From Desmodesmus armatus (Eukaryota > Chlorophyta > Chlorophyceae > Sphaeropleales > Scenedesmaceae): a stretch of DNA of 64,000 bases. The stretch is from contig VIIQ02000793.1 of NCBI GenBank assembly GCA_007449985.2, positions 54,705 through 118,704 on the forward strand. The letters run 5' to 3'. The notes below the pieces were generated by a model, which saw only the letters and a program-made list of their open reading frames with translations, was not told where the DNA came from and made no database searches. This document shows positions 1-13,710 of this stretch, piece by piece (position 1 is the stretch's first letter; each line of letters begins with the position of its first letter). The position numbers and the translations under genes were made by a program.

Positions 1-224
1 CACTTGCGTGACGATGCTGCAGCTGACCCTCTGCATAAAGACACGCAGCAAAGGGGTCAGCCAGTGGGCCACCATCGCTACCACCGCCCACAAACGCAAA
101 CACCACAGGCGCCGCTGGGCATAAAAAACACAAGTAAACGTCTACTGAAGGTATTTGATGTGATGATCGCTGCACTGCTGCCGCGATGAGCTCTTGACAG
201 AGTTGGACGGCTTTTTCGCCTCAC

Positions 225-314
225 CTGCTGCAGGGTGCGCCCAAAACTGCGCTCAGCGCTCACAACGCAGACAAACGCTGCTAAAATACAAACTGCAACA
301 AGTGTTTTGGCCAT
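225..314 (-). CDS. First exon of a secreted or ER-routed protein, partial
   Basis: The ATG at 314-312 opens a typical signal peptide: MAKT, then a hydrophobic stretch (LVAVCILAAFVCVV) and a likely cleavage site after VVSA. The mature part begins ERSFGRTLQQ. The exon ends at 225 in front of a good donor (CAGCAG then GTGAGG). The rest of the gene would lie to the left and is cut by the window edge, so no function can be assigned. It is divergent from the membrane-protein gene that starts at 1279. An alternative is a chance open frame; the coincidence of signal peptide and donor argues mildly against that. Confidence 0.35.
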
Positions 315-1278
315 GGTCCAGTTTTGGGGGTGCTGGATGGGACTGTTCTGCTCCTCGTAGGCTTTGATTGTGTATGCGTGCTGCTGAAGCAGAAGTTGCT
401 GGGCACCACGCACTGTTGCAGCTCATGTTGGAGTTTGTCGGGGTGTTATAGTACCACATAACACAAGCGGGCCAGTGGCCGTAGTAGATTTGCTCAAAAG
501 CCATACTTGAATAATTGAAGGCTGGAACATTGATTATGCATCAACACAGGCTGAGCTGAGCTTGGCTGACTGGCAGACTCTGCTGCCTGCCGCGTCCATG
601 CTAGGTGCACCTGACTTGTGGCGAGCTTCTGCCTGTTGCATTGTGCCTGGACATGATGATTCAAAGTCTAAATGCACTTTCGTTGGGTGATGTGCAGCAG
701 CATCGGTCGAAGCAGGATGGAGGAAGGAGGGGAGGGTGGACGGGTCTTACAGGACCCCTCCTCAGCTGCAGCTGCCAGTTCAGGCCAGCTGTATGCGACA
801 CTGTGTGTCGAGCTCTGCGCTGGCTTGAGAAGGGTGCAATGCAGTCTAAAGCTTATACTGCAACAATATGTCTGCGTGCTAGCGCGCCTTAGTGGCCAAA
901 TAGTCAGGAGGAGTGGGCCTTGGCATGACCTGGCCCAGTCTTGTTGCAGCACGGGCTACTGGACCAACAGCAGCAGCCTCCCCCGGCCTGAGGGTGATCA
1001 ATACAACGTTTCAAATCGTTTAGGCGCCGAGAATTTCGCGCGGTGTCAGGTTGTAGCATTTCAAAAGTGGGCCAGGCCCTGAGCGACCTCAGATATCGAG
1101 CAGAGACGAGCTGATGCAAGGCGCTGCGCTGGTTGTCTGCAACCAGGTCTCCTTTACAGATCAACGTTCGTCTCTTCTTATTCCAGTCGTGTGGTCCCGT
1201 TTTACATCTTATGCTTGTATCCCCCACCTGAAGTTCCGTTTAGCGAAGTTATTACATTTATAAAATAACGAGCTGGGG

Positions 1279-4200
1279 ATGGATCATTTATTCCCGCCTC
1301 GTAATGGCCTGGCGCAGCTGCAGTTGTGGCTGCTGTTGTGCCTGCTGCTGCTCGTGTCAGCAGCAGCCCAAGTGCCGTTGGTCCCATGTACTCTGGAGAT
1401 AGAAGGCAACTACCCCCAATCTGGGATCCGTAAAGCCTCACTGGCATGCGAGAACAGCACGGTACCACCAAGGATGGCAGCTGCCTAAGCCTTTCTTCCG
1501 TGGGTGGGCGCTGCACCTGGCGTGGTGTGGGGCGGAGCCCAATGCGGTGGCGTACAGACCTATAATTATACAGACCAGGCTTACAACTGCCTCCTCAGAG
1601 TGTGCTTTGGCAGCTTTGTTCATTTCAAAAACCTGCGCATCGTTGGTTTGGTTGAGCCTGACTACACAGCCACAGTATGTGTAGAAGGCGGCACAAATGT
1701 CAGGTTCACAAGTGCCAACTTCAGCAACAACCAGGCGTCATTCATTGGCACCTCCTGGGGCAATGTGAGTGTACTGGCAGGCTGTCTGACCATGAGCCGG
1801 ACCAGAACAGTTGCTGGCAGCACACAGCCTGTCTGACTTAGTCTTCAGCTGAGCTGCTCAAGTTTGACACGATCAACGGTGTGGCACAGGTGGCACCTGT
1901 AGCCGGAGATTGTGTTGGTGGTGTTGCCAGCCTGGCCAGCCAGAAACAGCAGCAGGCTCACTTGCACTGCAGTCAAGGCCCTTCATGAGCAATCAGCAAC
2001 ATAGGGATTTGGACCCCGTGCAGCACAGCCACAGCCAGCAACTGCTGGCCTGTGCTGCAGCACCAAGCCATTCCATGGTGCTTCTCCCAGCTTATCGCAT
2101 AGCCCAGCTGACTGACCATCTACAACTTGTACCTTTGTTGCCATCTGCTGTGACAGGTGGAGCTGATCAACAGCACCATGGCGAACAACATCGGCATCAA
2201 TGACTACCACATTGCTGGCATCGGCTTCAGGGGAACTGCAAATGTCAATGTGGAAGGCTGCAGCTTCCTGAACAACACTGCCGCCACTGGCGGTGCCGCC
2301 ATTCGCGCTATGGGTGACCAGCAAAACCAGTTCGACCCCTCAGAAGGTTCAGGCCTTGCAGCCGGTATCATGAACATCAAGAACTGCACATTCCGAGGCA
2401 ACTCGGCTGCATGCAGTGGCTGCGCAGGAGGGGCAATTGCAGTGTTTCACAACTCAAAAGGTGAGCTGCTGCCTGACTATTTCAGCTGTGTCAGGTGCCA
2501 TCTTGACAGCCTGTGACTGCTACTGAAGAGCAGCAGTGCAGCAGGTTGAAAGCCAGAGCAACAGCCTGAGCTCTGCCAGACAAATGATTTGTCAGTACAA
2601 AATCGACTGTGATAGTGTCAAAAAAAGCAGCATCAGCACACAACTCATGCCGCAAGGGACACCAAAACTCAAGGGGCCAATGTCATGTCGGGTGTGGCCT
2701 GATCCTCAGGCTTCAGCTCCTGATTAGCTGTCATGACAACGTCAGAATTATCAGACCGTCAGTGATGACTTGACTGACTTGGCTGGCAGCCAGTGACAAC
2801 TTCAGCACGGCTTCTGTAAGTGGAATCCTGCACTGTGTGCTGAGCTGTGCCCCAATCCTGTCTGACAATGCTGTTTGTTTTGACCTTGTCGCAGTGAGAA
2901 TCGACCAGTCGATTTTTGTGGACAATGGAGGCAAGGTGGGAGGAGGTGCCATTGCTATCTCTGATGCAGCCCAGGTGGCAGTGCAGAACTGCCGCTTCAT
3001 CAACAACAGCATGTCGCAGATTGGCGGCGTTGAGAGCGATCGTGGAGCCATGATCAGCCAGTCGGGAGGGAGGGGCAGTACTGGTGAAAGACAAAGCATC
3101 AGGTGGGTGTATACAGGTTGCTGCTGCCTGCAGTTGCTGCCGCAGCAGCTGCCCTACTGTATACGCCTAGTCTAGCGGGCTAGGCAATGCCACCAGCAAG
3201 TTGCTGGCCACAGTAGCAGCGCACACCTCGTGAAGCAGTGTGCCACGCGATAAGGCTATGCACTATGGTCTTGTGAGCAGCTTCACACGCTGGCCACCAG
3301 GCACACTTTGGGGCCGCCCCAGTTGGCAACACTGTTCTTTGAATGACATGATGGGCATGTGGAACTACCGTACTCAGCGGTGCTGTGCTACACCCGGGGT
3401 GTTGTGCAGACTTTGTTTTGCTTGACAGCAGTCTGTGTCTGACTATGCGTGCCATGTGCTTGCTGCCGCTGTTTTGCAGTCGTCTTGCGGAATTCTTCGC
3501 TGATGAACAATGTTGTGCAATCGCACGGCGGGGCAGTTGCGGTCAAAGCCAATGCCTCGGCCCTGTTTGACGGCTGCACGTTTACCGACAACACTGTCCG
3601 GGCAACGGGCGGCAAAGGAGGCGCCCTCTACATAGAAGGCTCCACCAACCTGTCAAGCACTTCGCTTACACGCAACAGCGCTGCCATCGGCGGCGCGATC
3701 TTGCTTGCGGGCAGTGCAAGGTTGCGTCTTGGCAAGGGCGTCTCGGTGACAGACAACACAGCTCAAAGCCACGGAGGGGCCGTCACCATCGAGAGCAAGA
3801 CAGCTGTTGTCGACACTTTTGCGGCACTGCGGGCCGTCGCGATCGACAACGAGGCCGCTTATGATCCCAACCTGTCGGTCCCCATCGAGAAGATCGTCAT
3901 CGACAAATTGGCGGTCAACCTGACCAGCAGGGTGAGCGCGTCCGAAGGCCTTTTCAACGTCAGTGTCATGGTACTTGGGTGGTACAAGATCCCCTCCCAG
4001 AACACCGAGATCGAAGCAGTCTTGGGAGCTGGCAACGTCACCCGCGTCGAACGTACCAGCGCCAACGGCACAATCTTGTTCACCAACCTCAAGCTTCAGG
4101 AGGATCCGGGTGCCTATGACGTGATCTTCAAGCCAAAGGGACAGGCGGGACCTACAGCAAAGCTTGTGGTGAACATCATAGGCTGCCCCCTGGGCGATGT

Positions 4201-6393
4201 GAGAGTTGACACAGACAAGGCCCAGGCCTGCTATACGTGCCCCAAAGGGCGTTACAGCTTCAACCCAGACAACACGACGTGCGACAAATGCCCGGTCGAC
4301 GCTGGTGAGTACTGCCTGATTGCAAGACAGTGTCCAGCTGTGTGTCATGCATCAAGAGTTGTGAGCCTCCAAGGCCTTCAAGGGAGGCCCCTGAGATTAT
4401 TGCAAGCATGAACATCGTCTCCAGCAAGTAGTACTATACTGTAGTGACTACAGCCTGAGGCTAATATTGATGAGAGCCCTGGTGCTGCAGTCGCTCTGAT
4501 ACAAAAGTTGCAGGAACAGCAGGCTGTAACTATGCTGCCCTGCTCCATGCTTTGCCTGCCCGCTTGCAGAGTGTGGCAATAAGACTGTTGTGCCTCTGCC
4601 CGGCTTCTGGTCATCAAGTGACAGGTCAGCCCAGATACACAGGTGAGAACAGCACACTGGTGTGAATCACACCATTGAATAGTGTGACATCATGTGTTGG
4701 AGGCCGTATGTCCGACATTGATGATCAAAGCAAACCCGGACAGCGCTGTTTTTGGGCAGATTATTCGGACTTCAAAGTTGAGCAACTGGCTTGCTCCCTC
4801 CGGGATATTTTCTGCACGGAGGCTCTGAGTCAGCATGATGCTTCGCTTACTAGGACACAGTGCTGATTGTACCCCGGTGCAGCGCTTGTTGAGTAATACT
4901 TGTGTGCGTGTGTGTGCTGCTGCAGGTGCCGGAACCCCCAAGCTTGTCTGGGAACTGCCAGCAACGCCTGTGAGGAAGGTTACAAGTCGAACCTGTGTGG
5001 CGTTTGTGAATCTGGCTTTGGGTCCTTTTCCCCGTTCACTTGCCGACCATGCCGGTCAAAGGGTGTCATCGTCATGTTGTATACCTTGGCAGCGCTGTTG
5101 ATGCTTGCCTTTGCCAAGGCTCTTTGCTTCTTCACCCTTGATTTCTCTCAGCTGCAGAGCGGTGCGGGGCAGCCAGCAGCCGTGGCCAAACCCCAGCCTG
5201 CACATACCGCACCAAACGAGATCCTTAAGCCTTTCTGTATCTATCTTCAGTTCAGCTTTATAGTGATGGGGATGCAGGGCGTGTCGTGGCCTGCAAGTTT
5301 GTCAAAGCTTTTCGAGGCACTGCAGGTTTTGTTTGCTCCCTCTAGCCCCCAGACATTGAGCTTGGAGTGCATACTGTCGCGCAACAGTGCTCTGCCGGTC
5401 CCGGTGCAGGTGTTTCTGTTGGCCGTCGCTATGCCTGTGCTGCTGTTGGTGGCCTTGCTGGTGATAGAGACGGCTAAGGCGTACTTCGCAAGCAAGACGT
5501 CATCACAGGCACGTGGTTTGGGCCCCTCTGCGCTTGCTGTCGAGGGGCAGCGGCTGGTTGCGCAAAGCGTCATTGTCTGCTTCTTGTTTTACCCCATGCT
5601 GTTGCGCGCTGTGATGGGCCTCTTTGCCTGCATCCCTTTGGATCAGCCTGCGTCCCTTCCTTACGTAGCCAATGCAGTCGGCAGCTTCTGGGCCGGTGAT
5701 ATGGCGCAGAAGTGCTTCACTGGGTACCACCGGTGGGCTGCTTTCGGCCTGGGTATCCCCCTGCTTGTGCTGTTGGTGCTGGTTCTGCCGGTTTCGATGC
5801 TCGCGTTCATCTTGCGCCACCGCCAAGTTTTGTATAGCGACCAGTTGCGCAAGTTTTCCTTCATGTTCTCTATGTACAGGCCCAAGAAGGCCTGGTGGGA
5901 GGTGGTGGTTCTGCTGCAGACGGCCACCCTTGTAGCCATCAGTGTGTTTGGTGTCGGTCTCGGCACTTATTACTCCTGCCTGCTGCTCACGGCTGCCCTG
6001 GCAGTCACGATGGTGCTGCATGCATGGATGCGTCCCTACACTAGCGTGGTGGCCGGCAGAACGTCTCTGCGTGGGCTAGCATGCGTCTTTTTCACGAGCT
6101 TTGCCGCGCTGTCGTTCCTTCCGGTGGGTACTGTCTATGGCCAGTTTGCGGTGAACGAGGCGTACGCGATTTCTGCTGGTGTGGTAGTGGTGCTCCTGAA
6201 TGCCGCTTATGTGGTGTCTGTGGCAGTTGAGCTTGTCAGGGCCGTGCGCTGGACGGCAGTTGCAAGGATGGCACGTAAGGTCATGGGCGTCTGTTGCGCA
6301 GTGCGTGGTGGGCAGCAGGGCGGTAAAGGAAGTGGCGACCAGGGGGCTGCTAACTCTGAGAAGGCTGGGCCAACTGCGAAGGAGGAGGCATAA
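1279..6393 (+). CDS. Polymorphic-membrane-protein-like beta-helix protein with multi-pass membrane C-terminus
   Basis: Exons supported by splice sites and frame: 1279-1461, about 1540-1764, 2157-2460, 2895-3102, 3480-4304, 4570-4624 and 4925-6393. The start codes for a signal peptide (leucine-rich core ending VSAAAQ). The middle carries repeated GGA[IVL] motifs (GGAAIRA, GGAIAVF, GGAIAIS, GGAVAV, GGALYI, GGAILL, GGAVTI) with F-x-N-N type spacing, as in right-handed beta-helix and chlamydial Pmp-type repeats. A cysteine-rich segment follows (CPKGRYSF, CDKCP, CRPCRS). The last exon (about 490 aa) has many hydrophobic helices, so this is probably a cell-surface or endomembrane protein. Its ligand or role is unknown. 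The segment 1462-1540 is unresolved, and the fourth exon needs a one-base change near 3060-3085 to read GGAVLVKDKAS. Similar genes are known in green algae; the family call rests on motifs only. Confidence 0.7.
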
Positions 6394-9300
6394 GGTGGCA
6401 CCCTGTCAGCTCGACAGCCTGTGGTTGATTGGCTTTGCGCATGCAGATATGCTGGATTGGCTGCTTGGTCAGGCAGCTGCCTACTGATAGCATGGTGCAT
6501 CAGCAGTGCGCGCGGGTGCCGCTGTGGTTGACTGGCTCTGCACAGGCGGATATGTGGTCGATCAGCCGGTGGATTGGCCACCTACTATTACAATGGCGCA
6601 CTGGCAGGCGGCTAGTGCTGTACATGTGTGTGCTGCGTGCCATGAGTGCTACAGTGTGTAGCTGGCTGGGCTCTGTAGGTTTGCCGTCTGTTTAGCTTGT
6701 CCCTCATGCAGTGCACGAGCTATCAAAGCCACTGGCTCCTGCAACGGCGGACAGGCGGTGCTCCTAGCCCATGACACAATGCTGAAGCCTTCAGACTCTG
6801 AAGACGCATACAGTCTGCGCAGTAGTACCAGTAGTATGGGTCCATAGAACCGGGTGAAGTGGGGGTAGGATCACAGCTGGTGTGACTCGGCGTGCTGAGC
6901 TGATGAACATGGCGTTACTTTGAAGGGTGGCCTGCTTCTGCCATTGTCCAAGGGTTGGTTGTGCTGTCAAAGACTGTCGAAGTAGCCCATACGAGTAGTA
7001 CGCTGCCACCAAGCAAGACTGGGTTCAAACTGTGTTTCTCTGCAGGGGCACTGTTCAGTATTTGTCACCTGATGTCTTATCGAGTTGTTGTGACAACGCT
7101 TCTTTGTGTGATTGCTTCCAGCAGTTGTTTTTGTGTGTGTATGGATTCAGCAGCTGGCTGTTTGAAATGGCAGCTGCAAGTTTGCAGCTAGTCTTGGGGT
7201 GCCATGTGCACAATGGCATGGTCCGGAAAAAAAAAGGGGCAACAGTACCAGCGCACTGCATTGGTACTGTTGCACCATAGCCAGGTCGTAGCGCATGCAC
7301 AGCTGTGACGTGTTGCCCTTCGCGGGCCCATATGGCTGATCACTGTCTTCTTGCCATTGATGGTGCTGGCAGGACTTGTACCGAGTATGGCAACCTGAGG
7401 CAACAGGCATATCAAGCCATCAGGCTGCCAGTTGACCCCGCATGGCGGTTTCACTTGGTGTTGTGTATCTTGTGTCAGGCCAGGGCAGGATTGGCCATAC
7501 TTTTTGCTGCTTGTGACAGCACACGACTGCATGATGCAGGAAGCAGAAGGGGAGCTGACAGCTCCCCTGCCGTTAATGGCAACGTTGAAACAGGATGCAG
7601 TGTGCGGCTGCTTGTTTACTGAAAGTGGGTAGGTGTGTTTAACAAGTCAATATGCTGCAGGACAGTCAGATGATGCAGGACCGTGTTCAGGTGCATGCAC
7701 TTCTTGGAGCACAGCAGCTAGCTCAGCTAGCCATACCGTCCAGCGCGCGTGTCAGGGGCAGTTGTAGTTGGGCTGGATGCAGGACTGTGTCAGGCCTGTT
7801 CTTGGCAGTCTTTGTGGTGTTGTGGCACACCTCACACGTGGACATGTACATACTGCTGCGAGGGTTGGTTTGCGGTGGATGTGCAAGAAGATTGTGAGTT
7901 GTGCAGGGGTGCAGGCACTGACTCAGTGTCTTGAACTTGAAGTTTCAGGTGGAAGCCGCATAAGAGGTTGGGGAAAGACCTGTGATCCGCAACAGTATAC
8001 GCTGCACATGCATTTATGAGTGCACAACCACCTCATGCCAAGCATACTGGGCGCACAGCTGTTGATTCAGTCATTTGCTTCCCGCCTGTTGTGTGCGCAA
8101 CTCGCCTCATGGACATTCTTCCATGCCGCAAAAGTTACATGTCACCTTATATCACAAAGCAAACTGTCATAAGGCAGATGCTGGTCACACTCTCATGCTG
8201 TCCCAACCCATCTCACTCATATGCCGACAACGCCCTGCTGCACAAGCAAAGCAAAAGCAAAGTGCTTGCCTCATCACCCATCCTGCATAGCAGATCAAGT
8301 TCAGACAGCTGTGACACAAAGACTACGCAAACAATCAAGACTGCTTGATGATTGAAATTTAACCAGATCATGGATACTGCTGGGATGCCGACGTTGCACA
8401 CAGGAGGTGACAATGCAGGCTCAGAAACAAGTAAGCACAACGACAATAACACAAGAGCATGCGATGCAACCCTGCATATATTTCAATTACCGCAGCACAC
8501 ACCTGCAGGCGCAAAAACACCTGGCCACACCACTGCACACTCCGAGTCCTTTCTCACACACCCCGTCGACAAAACACCACATGCCACGCCAAGGCAAACG
8601 ACACAACAAAGTATGCGAACAGTCAGCACAGCAACCGAAGCAAGCAACAATCCAGCTGCGATGGGTTACCTGCACCATTGCTGTGGTGCTGCCAACACCA
8701 GCCGCTGCTGCCACCAGCACCCTGTCTAGCAAACAGCTAGGCTGGGGCCTATACGCTGCCACTCATGAGGGTGGTGTGCAGAGTGGTAACCTGTCCCTCA
8801 ACCAGGTCAATACTTCACCCATGCTGCCAAGTAACACTCCACCAAGCTTCCCCGCTACCACATCCACCCGTACCCGATCCGCCACGAGCTGAGACTACAC
8901 TTACTGACAGCTCGTCTCTGATTGCGCTGTTGTACCAGTTATGCATACACCATCACCACACATCCTTGCCCCACACCACCTGCCTAGTGATACAGCCTCG
9001 CACACATCCGGGCTAACACCTTGGCTCACCACCAACCATGATTCCAACCATGATTCCAACCAACCGCATGCCGTGAGTGCAACAGCAAGCGCTGGGCACG
9101 GCTCATATCCCACTGTGTCCCAACAGCTCATGTGCCAGCAGTTGGCTTGCAACCACATACTGCTGCTGCTGCACGATGCAGCAAGCAATGCATCCCTACA
9201 CACTGCAGGCAGCAGTCAGCACGGCCGCACAGGGTTCCCCGCAAAACTCCTGGAGAGGGCCAGCACACCACTCAAGGCCAGCACACAGCACGCTGCAATG

Positions 9301-9535
9301 GCAGCTGTCTCAACTGCCAGCCCACAACAACCCTGCTCACACAAACACACTGTGCTGACAGACGAGAGAGAAGGACAAATGAGTACAGATATACAATGCG
9401 CTGCATGCAGCCCACATAGCCAATGAGCAGGGCACAGCCCCAAACACCAGCAGCGCAGCTGCTTCTTCAGCAGCGGGCACAGTGTGCGGGCCGCATGCAC
9501 CGATGGTGTCAGAGTTTTGCCTGCTGTGCTGCTGC
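6394..9535. other. Intergenic region, no gene recognised
   Basis: Open frames here are short and overlapping and show no family motif, signal peptide or convincing splice structure. The left part probably includes the 3' UTR of the membrane-protein gene; around 6427-6580 a segment with GATTGGCT-type words occurs twice in diverged form. Small hairpins are present at 7239-7273 (12-bp perfect arms) and 7547-7567 (10-bp arms). The right part probably contains the 3' UTR of the Mpv17-like gene. Confidence 0.5.
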
Positions 9536-11399
9536 TCACAGCTCCTTCTGTGCCAGCGCAGGGTCCAGCTTGAGGCTGCTGCTGTCCTCCTTCTTGTTGG
9601 CCATGCTGGACAGGAAGGACACCCAGAAAATCTGCAGGACAGCACAGCAGGACAGCAGACCAGGAAAGCACAGGGATGGTGAGATAGCGCCATGAAATAG
9701 AGACAGCTCACACCTCAGCAATGACAGCACAGCAACCGCAAGGAGCTGTGCAGGGTGAACAGCCTATGCTTCAGTGTGCCATACAAGAACCAGCGAAGAG
9801 ACCAACTGCAAGAGGACAGTGCATGCACGTGGTACCCATCCACAGGGCATGGTGCAGGACAGCGGGCCCATGCAGGGGGACGGACAGCCATCTGTGCTGA
9901 CCACAAGATCAGCGTGCTGGTCAGCACACTGACAAGTTCACATGCAAGTCGCATGCAACTACACCCATGACGCTGCGGAATCACTCACGTAGACGATGTT
10001 GCAGTACAGGATGCGCTGCGATGGCGGCACAAAGGCAAAGTTGATGAGGTTGGCTGCAGGCCACAGCAGGTAGTTGGCCATCAGGGTTGGCCGGAACTTC
10101 TCCTTCATTTCAGACACAGCCTGCAGGGCACAAGATCACATGACAGCACAAGGCGTCATCCAGCACAGCCCACTGAGGCCACAGGACACATTAAGCACAT
10201 CACCCCTCACTCTTCTGCCACCATTACTATACCGCTTCAGCACAAGAACGTCCAATTAAGCAGGACAAGGTGCTGTGCACCATTCATACATACCTACATG
10301 CACACACACCCCTCCCCACCCCCTGCGCCCTCTGCAGCACCCACCTGTCCTGTAGGCTTGCCCTCCAGCACGCCCAATGCTGTGAAGAACACCGCAATGC
10401 CTGCAGGAGCCATGATGACCTGGTCGAGGAGGGTCTTGACAATTGCAGTGACTGGGTGGCCCATGGCATTGGGAAAGATGCACTGCAAGCAGATACACAA
10501 GTGCAGGACAAAGGTTGGGGCATGCCGCAGTGGCGAGGGCATTGATGTGTCAGCAACTTGTATGGCTAGGGAGGTGCAATGCCTGATGCACGTCACTGAG
10601 TGTGGCATGCAGTCCAAACAGGGCTGCTATGTGCTGGCTGCGCAGCCTCTGCAATGCAGGAGGAGCAATACCGCACGCCCATGTAGATTGATGCATAACG
10701 GTGCAACTTTCGTACTGTGCATCAGCACATGAAGCTGCTGCATAATAGTGATGCTGCTGCATGCTGCCGCTGCTGCTTGTACAAGGCACGCATACCTTGT
10801 CCAGGAAGTTGAACCAGTAGTGGCCGATGGGGGTGCCAATGAAGGCAGCATAGGCGCACAGCCGGCTGCACCTGGCTGCATCATAGACTGGGACGTCTCT
10901 GCTGCGCGTGTGCCGGCCGGTGTACTGCGCCACACCATCACCAATGATGGTGCCCACCACGCCTGCAGGGAGTGCAGGTCATGCAGGAAAATGCAGGAGC
11001 AGCGTCAGATGAAACTCACAACAGCAGCAGCACTTGCTGACACAACCGAACAGCACACGCAGTCCATCAGAAAGGGCATCCACTGATAGTTGGTGCTTGA
11101 GGATTGGTCAAGCTGTCCAGCACGCAGGATCACGTGCAGAGCAGCTGTGGAGCTCTCTAGAAAACTCCCAGGATCACTTCCTTGGACCCTGGATGATGAT
11201 GCACAGGGTGACCAGGCTGCGTGCTGCTTGCTGGATGCACTCCATCATTACCTGTTGCTGCTTTGGTGAGCAGGGGGCGCTTCCGGAGCTGGTTGCAGTA
11301 GCTGTTCCATAGGTTGGTGGACCGCTGAAGCAGCAGGGAAGACTGGAGCATCGCCAACAAGACTGCTGCGAGCTCGGCAAGAAACGTCAACAATAGCAT
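9536..11399 (-). CDS. Mpv17/PMP22 family integral membrane protein
   Basis: Five exons with consistent phases: 11252-11399, 10796-10962, 10345-10482, 9989-10120 and 9536-9631 (stop 9538-9536). They give about 226 aa from the ATG at 11399, or 210 aa from the ATG at 11351. Family signatures appear in order: NLWNSYCNQLRKRPLLTKA at the N-terminus, then GTIIGDGVAQY, then GTPIGHYWFNFLDK, then a TLLDQVIMAPAG helix, then KEKFRPTLMANYLLWPAANLINF, then FWVSFLSS near the C-terminus. Members are four-helix proteins of the mitochondrial inner membrane, peroxisome or chloroplast, proposed to form small channels; the target organelle cannot be read here. The hydrophobic N-terminal extension before NLWNSY is longer than usual. 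No exon-border copies were noticed in this gene, unlike its right-hand neighbours. Confidence 0.9.
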
Positions 11400-13538
11400 A
11401 CACCGATGAGTGAGCCGATGGCAACGCTCAGGACAAGGTAGAAATGGTGAAGAACGCCGAGATGGTCTGTGCTGACTGGCTGATGACAACGAAGCACAAT
11501 CGGTCTCGTTGAAGTAACTTCAAGTCGAAGAATGCCTTCCAATAAGTCTGTACGTCCTCCCTGTCGGTGTGTGGGTTATATGGGAGGTGAGTGTCATGAA
11601 ATGACTCATCCCAGCATCCAGTGGGCAGGTGCACCCCACAGCCTTGGTTGTAACGCCCTTTTTAGCCCAAAGTAACAGAACCTGGTCAAAGTAGATCCAG
11701 TAACTTTGTCAGTTGGAGAGGTGGCTCTATCCTTGCCTGCCAGGGCACCCCCCCCCCCCCCCCCCCCAGCACACACTGGGCCAGCACCACAGCTATTTAC
11801 TGAAGCCGGCCATAGCCAGCCACCCCAAATTTCTGGCGGTACAGGTGCACACTGCAGTCCCAGTCGGGGCCACCCCAGTCTGTCTGTCCTCCCCCCTGTT
11901 CACCCCCCCCCCCCCACACACACACTGCAGCGCATCCTTTGGCCGGTCACCAACTCCTGGGACTGTGTCCTTGCATTGCAGTGCCTGCACAGCTTTCAGG
12001 GGCTGCCTTCTGAGGCGCCTGAGTGGCGGCACACCTTTACCCCTTGAACGCTTGCTGCTGTCATAGTGACTGTGGTCGGTGGTTGGTCAACAATGCGAGA
12101 CCTGTGCCCCAATCCCCCTGTCTCGCAAGATGGTGAGACAGAGCAGGTGACTTTCTAGCCTGGTGATGTGGGAAATGCACCGCACATCCGCCTGCCCCCC
12201 TGCCCACCAGGTGCAACTACTGTGATGTGTGTGGTGGTGTGACGCCACTGGTGTCCCTGCCGGACGCACAGCAGTATTGAATATGAGACGTGCAAACCAA
12301 CTTGAGAGTGATCACTCTCACTGGGACACTGGACGCTGTTGACACAGCGGGAGAGCCCCCCCCCCACCCCCCCCCCACACACACAAGACCCCCCATTGCA
12401 CCTGACAACTCCCCATCCTCCTGGCACCACCTGCCGCTGCACTTACATTGCACTCCATGCAAATGCAGGCATATGCCTGCATATACAGCACGCCCTAATA
12501 TACCCTGGACACCACAGCATCACAGCTGCACAGCCAAGGCCACAATGCCAACCTGCCACGTCACCCTGCCATGTCCCTACAAAGAGATTGGAGGGATGCA
12601 GCATTGCTGTGCTACAGCAGCAGCAACAAACAGAAGAAACACTCTGGTGAAAGCCACACACCAGCCAATAAGGTGTGTGCAGCAATTCAGCCCTCCTGCT
12701 GCTGCGCAACTCGTTCAGACAGAACACTTTGAATCAAAGACCAAAATTGGGAAGTGCACAGGCACTACCCTGACCCACCCTCTACTGCTCAACATGACTC
12801 TGTGCTAACCTGCCTGGCACACCTAGTCAGTGGTACACCCCCCCCCCAAAAAACCCTCACACACAAGCACCCCCCTCCCCCTGGGCCGGCAAACACCCAC
12901 ACAGCCCCACACCACACGCATGTGCAAGCACGCAAAAACGGGTGCAGTTGCCCCCGTCTGCAGTGAATTCCAACGCCCAAAACCTGCTCAAAACCAAAGT
13001 ATACAGCAGCTGTACACAGCAAGGGGCCACCCACATGCCACGTGCTCTGTAGACAGCATTGCGCAATACTTCCTGCAGACAGTATTGACCCTAACTGAAC
13101 AGGACGGCATGCTGCACAGATGTACACAGAAGGTGCGCCACACACATAGCCCAGTGAGCCCTGCTGCATCGACACCCTGCAGTAGGGCCTGTTGATAGGC
13201 TTCCACCCAAACCCTGCCATCAGGATCTGAAGTGACCCAAACAAGCCAACCATGCGGTTGCAAAACGCTTGCACCCCAGGCCGCAGGCGCATTGACAGCT
13301 GTAGGGGCACAAACTTGCCACACACAGTCTGTATGTTGCCTGCCAGGGATAGAGGCAGGAACGTTTCGGACAGCCTGTCTGCCAATGCAGCATTCACTAG
13401 CTGGTGCAGCATGCTAGTGGGCTTTGGGACAACTTGACAGCAAATCCTGCCACCCCATGGTTGACAACACGAATGGCAGCATGCTGGCCGTTGACCGATC
13501 CATACACTTCCTCACTCTCTTGCCAACAACCGACACAC
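11400..13538. other. Intergenic region rich in poly-C tracts
   Basis: This lies between the 5' end of the Mpv17-like gene and the 3' end of the methyltransferase gene, both on the minus strand. No coding segment is supported. It has several C homopolymers, including a run of 20 C at 11748-11767 and others near 11907, 12356 and 12837. The left end should hold the Mpv17-like promoter. Confidence 0.5.
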
Positions 13539-13563
13539 TTACACCCATACTCCAACCGTTACA
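13539..13563 (-). terminator. Candidate TGTAA polyadenylation motifs of the methyltransferase gene
   Basis: Two TGTAA motifs on the minus strand (13563-13559 and 13543-13539) lie about 150-170 nt past the stop codon at 13711. TGTAA is the usual near-upstream polyadenylation element of green algal mRNAs. The assignment is by motif and position only. Confidence 0.4.
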
Positions 13564-13700
13564 GCCCTCAGGCCGTCGCCGGTTTGGCCGTGCTGTCGCT
13601 GCTGCTGCCTGCTGCTGCCTTTCGTGCCATTACCACATACACAGGGTCACTTCTGCCACACAGACCCTTGTGGGGGGGATGTCTTGGGCGGTAGGGGCTC
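13561..13700 (-). repeat. Downstream copy of the methyltransferase last-exon 3' end
   Basis: About 140 bp closely matches the coding end at 13706-13850, including the poly-Ser/Ala codons and the region around the stop. It sits immediately downstream in the sense of transcription and forms a tandem pair with the genuine exon end. Confidence 0.75.
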
Positions 13701-13710
13701 CGGATTCCCC

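Noticed and set aside
8352..8892. Overlapping plus-strand frames at 8.35-8.9 kb as a possible small gene
   Set aside because: Their composition is Thr/His/Gln-rich from CA-rich DNA in several frames at once, with no codon bias, motif or splice evidence.
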